Translations under genes and position numbers: made by a program
Assembly (NCBI GenBank): GCA_905250075.1
Contig: CAJNOP010000862.1
Location: 1 to 64,000, forward strand
From: Rotaria sp. Silwood1
Taxonomy: Eukaryota; Rotifera; Eurotatoria; Philodinida; Philodinidae
Direction of reading: 5' to 3'
DNA length: 64,000 nt
The notes under the pieces: model-generated
What the model was told of the DNA's origin: nothing
Database searches by the model: none
Seen by the model: only the letters and a program-made list of their open reading frames with translations
Part shown: positions 61,929-64,000 of the stretch, piece by piece
Layout of the letters: every line of letters starts with the position of its first letter
How positions within the stretch are numbered: the first letter of the stretch is position 1

Positions 61929-63763
61929 ATGGCAGGCAGTGCTGATGATCTTCCTAGTTGGTTTTGGTGGGCTGCGATTGGTGGTGGAATAGCTATATTA
62001 CTTCTTGTGATACTTTTACCACTTTCATTTTCATATCTTGATTATTATCATTATGGTTTTTTACGTCGACATTCATCAGGACGTGTTAATCTCGATCGTG
62101 TTTATGAAGGTGGACGATATTTAGTTGGACCAGATCATCAGTAAATAAAATATTTTGTTGTTTTTTTTATTTAAATTTATTTTTTCTTTTGTAATATTTT
62201 AGTTTTAAAAAATTTAAAGCTACAGCACATAGTGTAAATTTTAATCGTATATCAGTTTTTACAACTGATAATTTAGAAGTACATTTGGTAAATAATAAAA
62301 AAAAAAAACGATTTATGCAAATGATTAATGTATCAGAATAAATATTCCTAAACTTATAACAAAAGGATTTAAAATTTAATTTTGCTAAATAATTGATATT
62401 AATAGAAAAAATTTCTTATTTATTTATTTATTTTTTTCATTAGTTTCAAATTATTTGTAAAAGTTAACACATATTTTGGATCTCGTAGTATTATTTATAT
62501 AATTCTTTTTTTTGTTTTGTATTGAAAGTTATGATACGTACTTGTAAAATGTATGTCAATAACCCTCGACCGTAATACTGAGCAAATATTTACAAGAAAA
62601 TCACTTCAGCTGATACTTGATGTTCAAAATGATACACCGATCATTAGATAACGTAGTGAATCAAAACGGATTTTTCATTATGCGCTATTCTCATGAAGAT
62701 AAAGTCATATTACTAGGTTTTTGTATAAGTACCCTTACCAAGTTAAAACGAATTCAATAGTTGTTTTAGATCAAATACGAGATACTGGCTGAAATCTCTC
62801 TCTCTCCCGTTAAAGGAATATTTATTCTGATGCATCTATTACATATAAAATTATATTTTTTGTTTTGTGTAGACTATTACATTTCAATTCTTCTTAATAA
62901 AAGAAGATTTACCATTACTTCATGCTGCATATGATATTTATTATGAACCAATAATTGTATCAAATGCAAAAGAAGCTATTATATCTACTTGTTCTCGTTT
63001 TGATACAGATGAATTTATAAATGATCGAGAAAAAATTTGGCGTGAAATATATCTTGGTGTTAAACGTCAATTAGGTAAATAAAAAAGAAATTTTTTTTTG
63101 TTTAAATTGAAATTTTTAAAATATAAATTATTTTAGGTGGGTCTTGCTGTATTCCAAATTGTAAAAATCAATGTACAAATTGTCCAATACATGAAAAATG
63201 TGTTACTAATTGTAAACCACGTGAAAAAGGTTGTAAAAAAGAAGAAAAAGGATTTTTTGCTGAAGTACGATATCTTCAATTACATGGTATTACAAAACAC
63301 AAAAAAGAAAAGAAATCTATTTACTATTTTGATAATATTTTTCAATTTAGATATTGATGTACCTGAACGTGTTATGGAACGACGATTACTTGGTTTAGTA
63401 CGTGATTTAGAAAAAGAACGTGAAGAATATATTAATCAAGAAGCACTTGTTAAAAAACAGACTGATATATTAGTTAATCAATATCGTAATAATGCAACAC
63501 AATCTGTTGCTTTTTCAGAAGCACAAGCACAATTAAAACGTGAGCGTGCTAAAGCTGATGCACTTAAACGTGTTGAAATAGCACGTATTGATGGTTTAAC
63601 AGCTATGTGTTCAACATTAGGTATAACACAACCAAAACATATTAGTACACTTCAATATTTACGTACATTAAAAGATTCAACAGATAATATTAAATATTCA
63701 ATTGATTTTTCTCATGCTATAGCACAACAACAACAACAACAACAAAAATTACCTGCAGCATAA
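61929..63763 (+). CDS. Membrane-anchored SPFH/band-7 domain protein with Cys-rich insert
   Basis: Five exons: 61929-62140, 62203-62287, 62873-63074, 63137-63286, 63351-63763; 353 residues. Residues ~11-36 are one transmembrane helix (WFWWAAIGGGIAILLLVILL), followed by an SPFH-like fold: YEGGRYLVGPDHQFKKF, VFTTDNLEVHLTITFQFFL, a helix, then VRYLQLHDIDVPERVMER. A long charged coiled coil (QEALVKKQTDILVNQYRNN... AQAQLKRERAKADALKRVE) and a poly-Gln tail end it. SPFH proteins oligomerise on membranes as scaffolds (flotillin, stomatin, prohibitin); this is none of these clearly. Residues ~169-198 form an insert with eight Cys, unusual for the fold. Intron 3 is 585 bp. Confidence 0.75.
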
Positions 63764-64000
63764 AAAAGATAACTAAGAAAATTTGTGATGAATATAGACA
63801 TTTTAGATGATTTCAATTATATACTTTTGTTCTTATGGATAAAATTATGTATTAATAAATGCTTGAACTATATTATATATTGTTTTTTTTTTATTGAATT
63901 GCTTATTAACTTTGGTATCAGATTTGATTTTGTCCCTATCTCTTGTATTAATAAATTAATCTCTATCCATTTAGTATTAATCTAATTAAATATTCATTAT
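63764..64000 (+). other. 3' flank of the SPFH gene
   Basis: AT-rich sequence with AATAAA-like words at about 63854 and 63949. Presumed 3'UTR, running to the window edge. No gene seen. Confidence 0.5.

Noticed and set aside
1..64000. CRISPR arrays, bacterial operons, tRNA or rRNA genes
   Set aside because: The window is clearly eukaryotic. I saw no regularly spaced repeats and no cloverleaf or B-box sequence I trust; a tRNAscan run would be needed to exclude tRNAs.

Overview
The window is nuclear DNA from a small AT-rich invertebrate animal. Every recognisable gene is a spliced metazoan gene with short GT..AG introns, mostly 45-70 bp, standard stop codons, and codons dominated by A/T plus CGT for Arg. 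At 10 of 15 genes a polypyrimidine-AG splice acceptor lies 0-40 bases before the start codon, and several same-strand genes are separated by only 90-220 bp. That fits a lineage that uses spliced-leader trans-splicing. My best guess is a bdelloid rotifer (Rotaria/Adineta type), but this is inference from codon style, AT content and gene texture, not proof.

Layout. 1-4268: no confident gene, traces of decayed coding sequence, and two copies of a dispersed repeat. 4269-11590 (+): three closely spaced tandem genes, storkhead-box (STOX), a RASSF with LIM, Ras-association and SARAH domains, and an effector caspase. 11697-16350 (-): a divergent pentameric ligand-gated channel lacking the Cys-loop cysteine, and a low-complexity protein. 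16351-20098: no gene. 20099-21627 (-): coiled-coil protein with two CCHC zinc fingers, divergent from clathrin light chain (22296-23324, +). 23538-30375 (-): an 18-exon SHARK-type tyrosine kinase (SH2-ankyrin-SH2-kinase) with transposable elements in two introns. 33871-39249 (+): a PP1 glycogen-targeting subunit. 39250-46934: gene-poor, with two TTAA-flanked elements. 46935-48514 (-): UQCR10 and a CD225/dispanin protein. 48515-53303: no gene, but a nested pair of hAT-like MITEs and a second copy of a 626-bp foldback element. 53304-58429: PEX13 and MAT2B (+, 148 bp apart) converging on AIFM2/FSP1 (-). 58430-61928: gene-poor, with a 618-bp foldback element. 61929-63763 (+): a membrane-anchored SPFH/band-7 protein with an unusual eight-cysteine insert.

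I rebuilt exon structures by hand from splice sites. In each rebuilt gene the exon lengths sum to a multiple of three and the joins restore recognisable domains. Functional links are modest: RASSF and caspase are both cell-death/Hippo-pathway proteins in one tight tandem cluster, and AIFM2, UQCR10, PEX13, MAT2B, PPP1R3 and clathrin light chain are housekeeping functions. The most unusual DNA-level finding is the pair of 626-bp foldback elements whose 34-bp centres are inverted relative to each other while their outer ends keep the same orientation.
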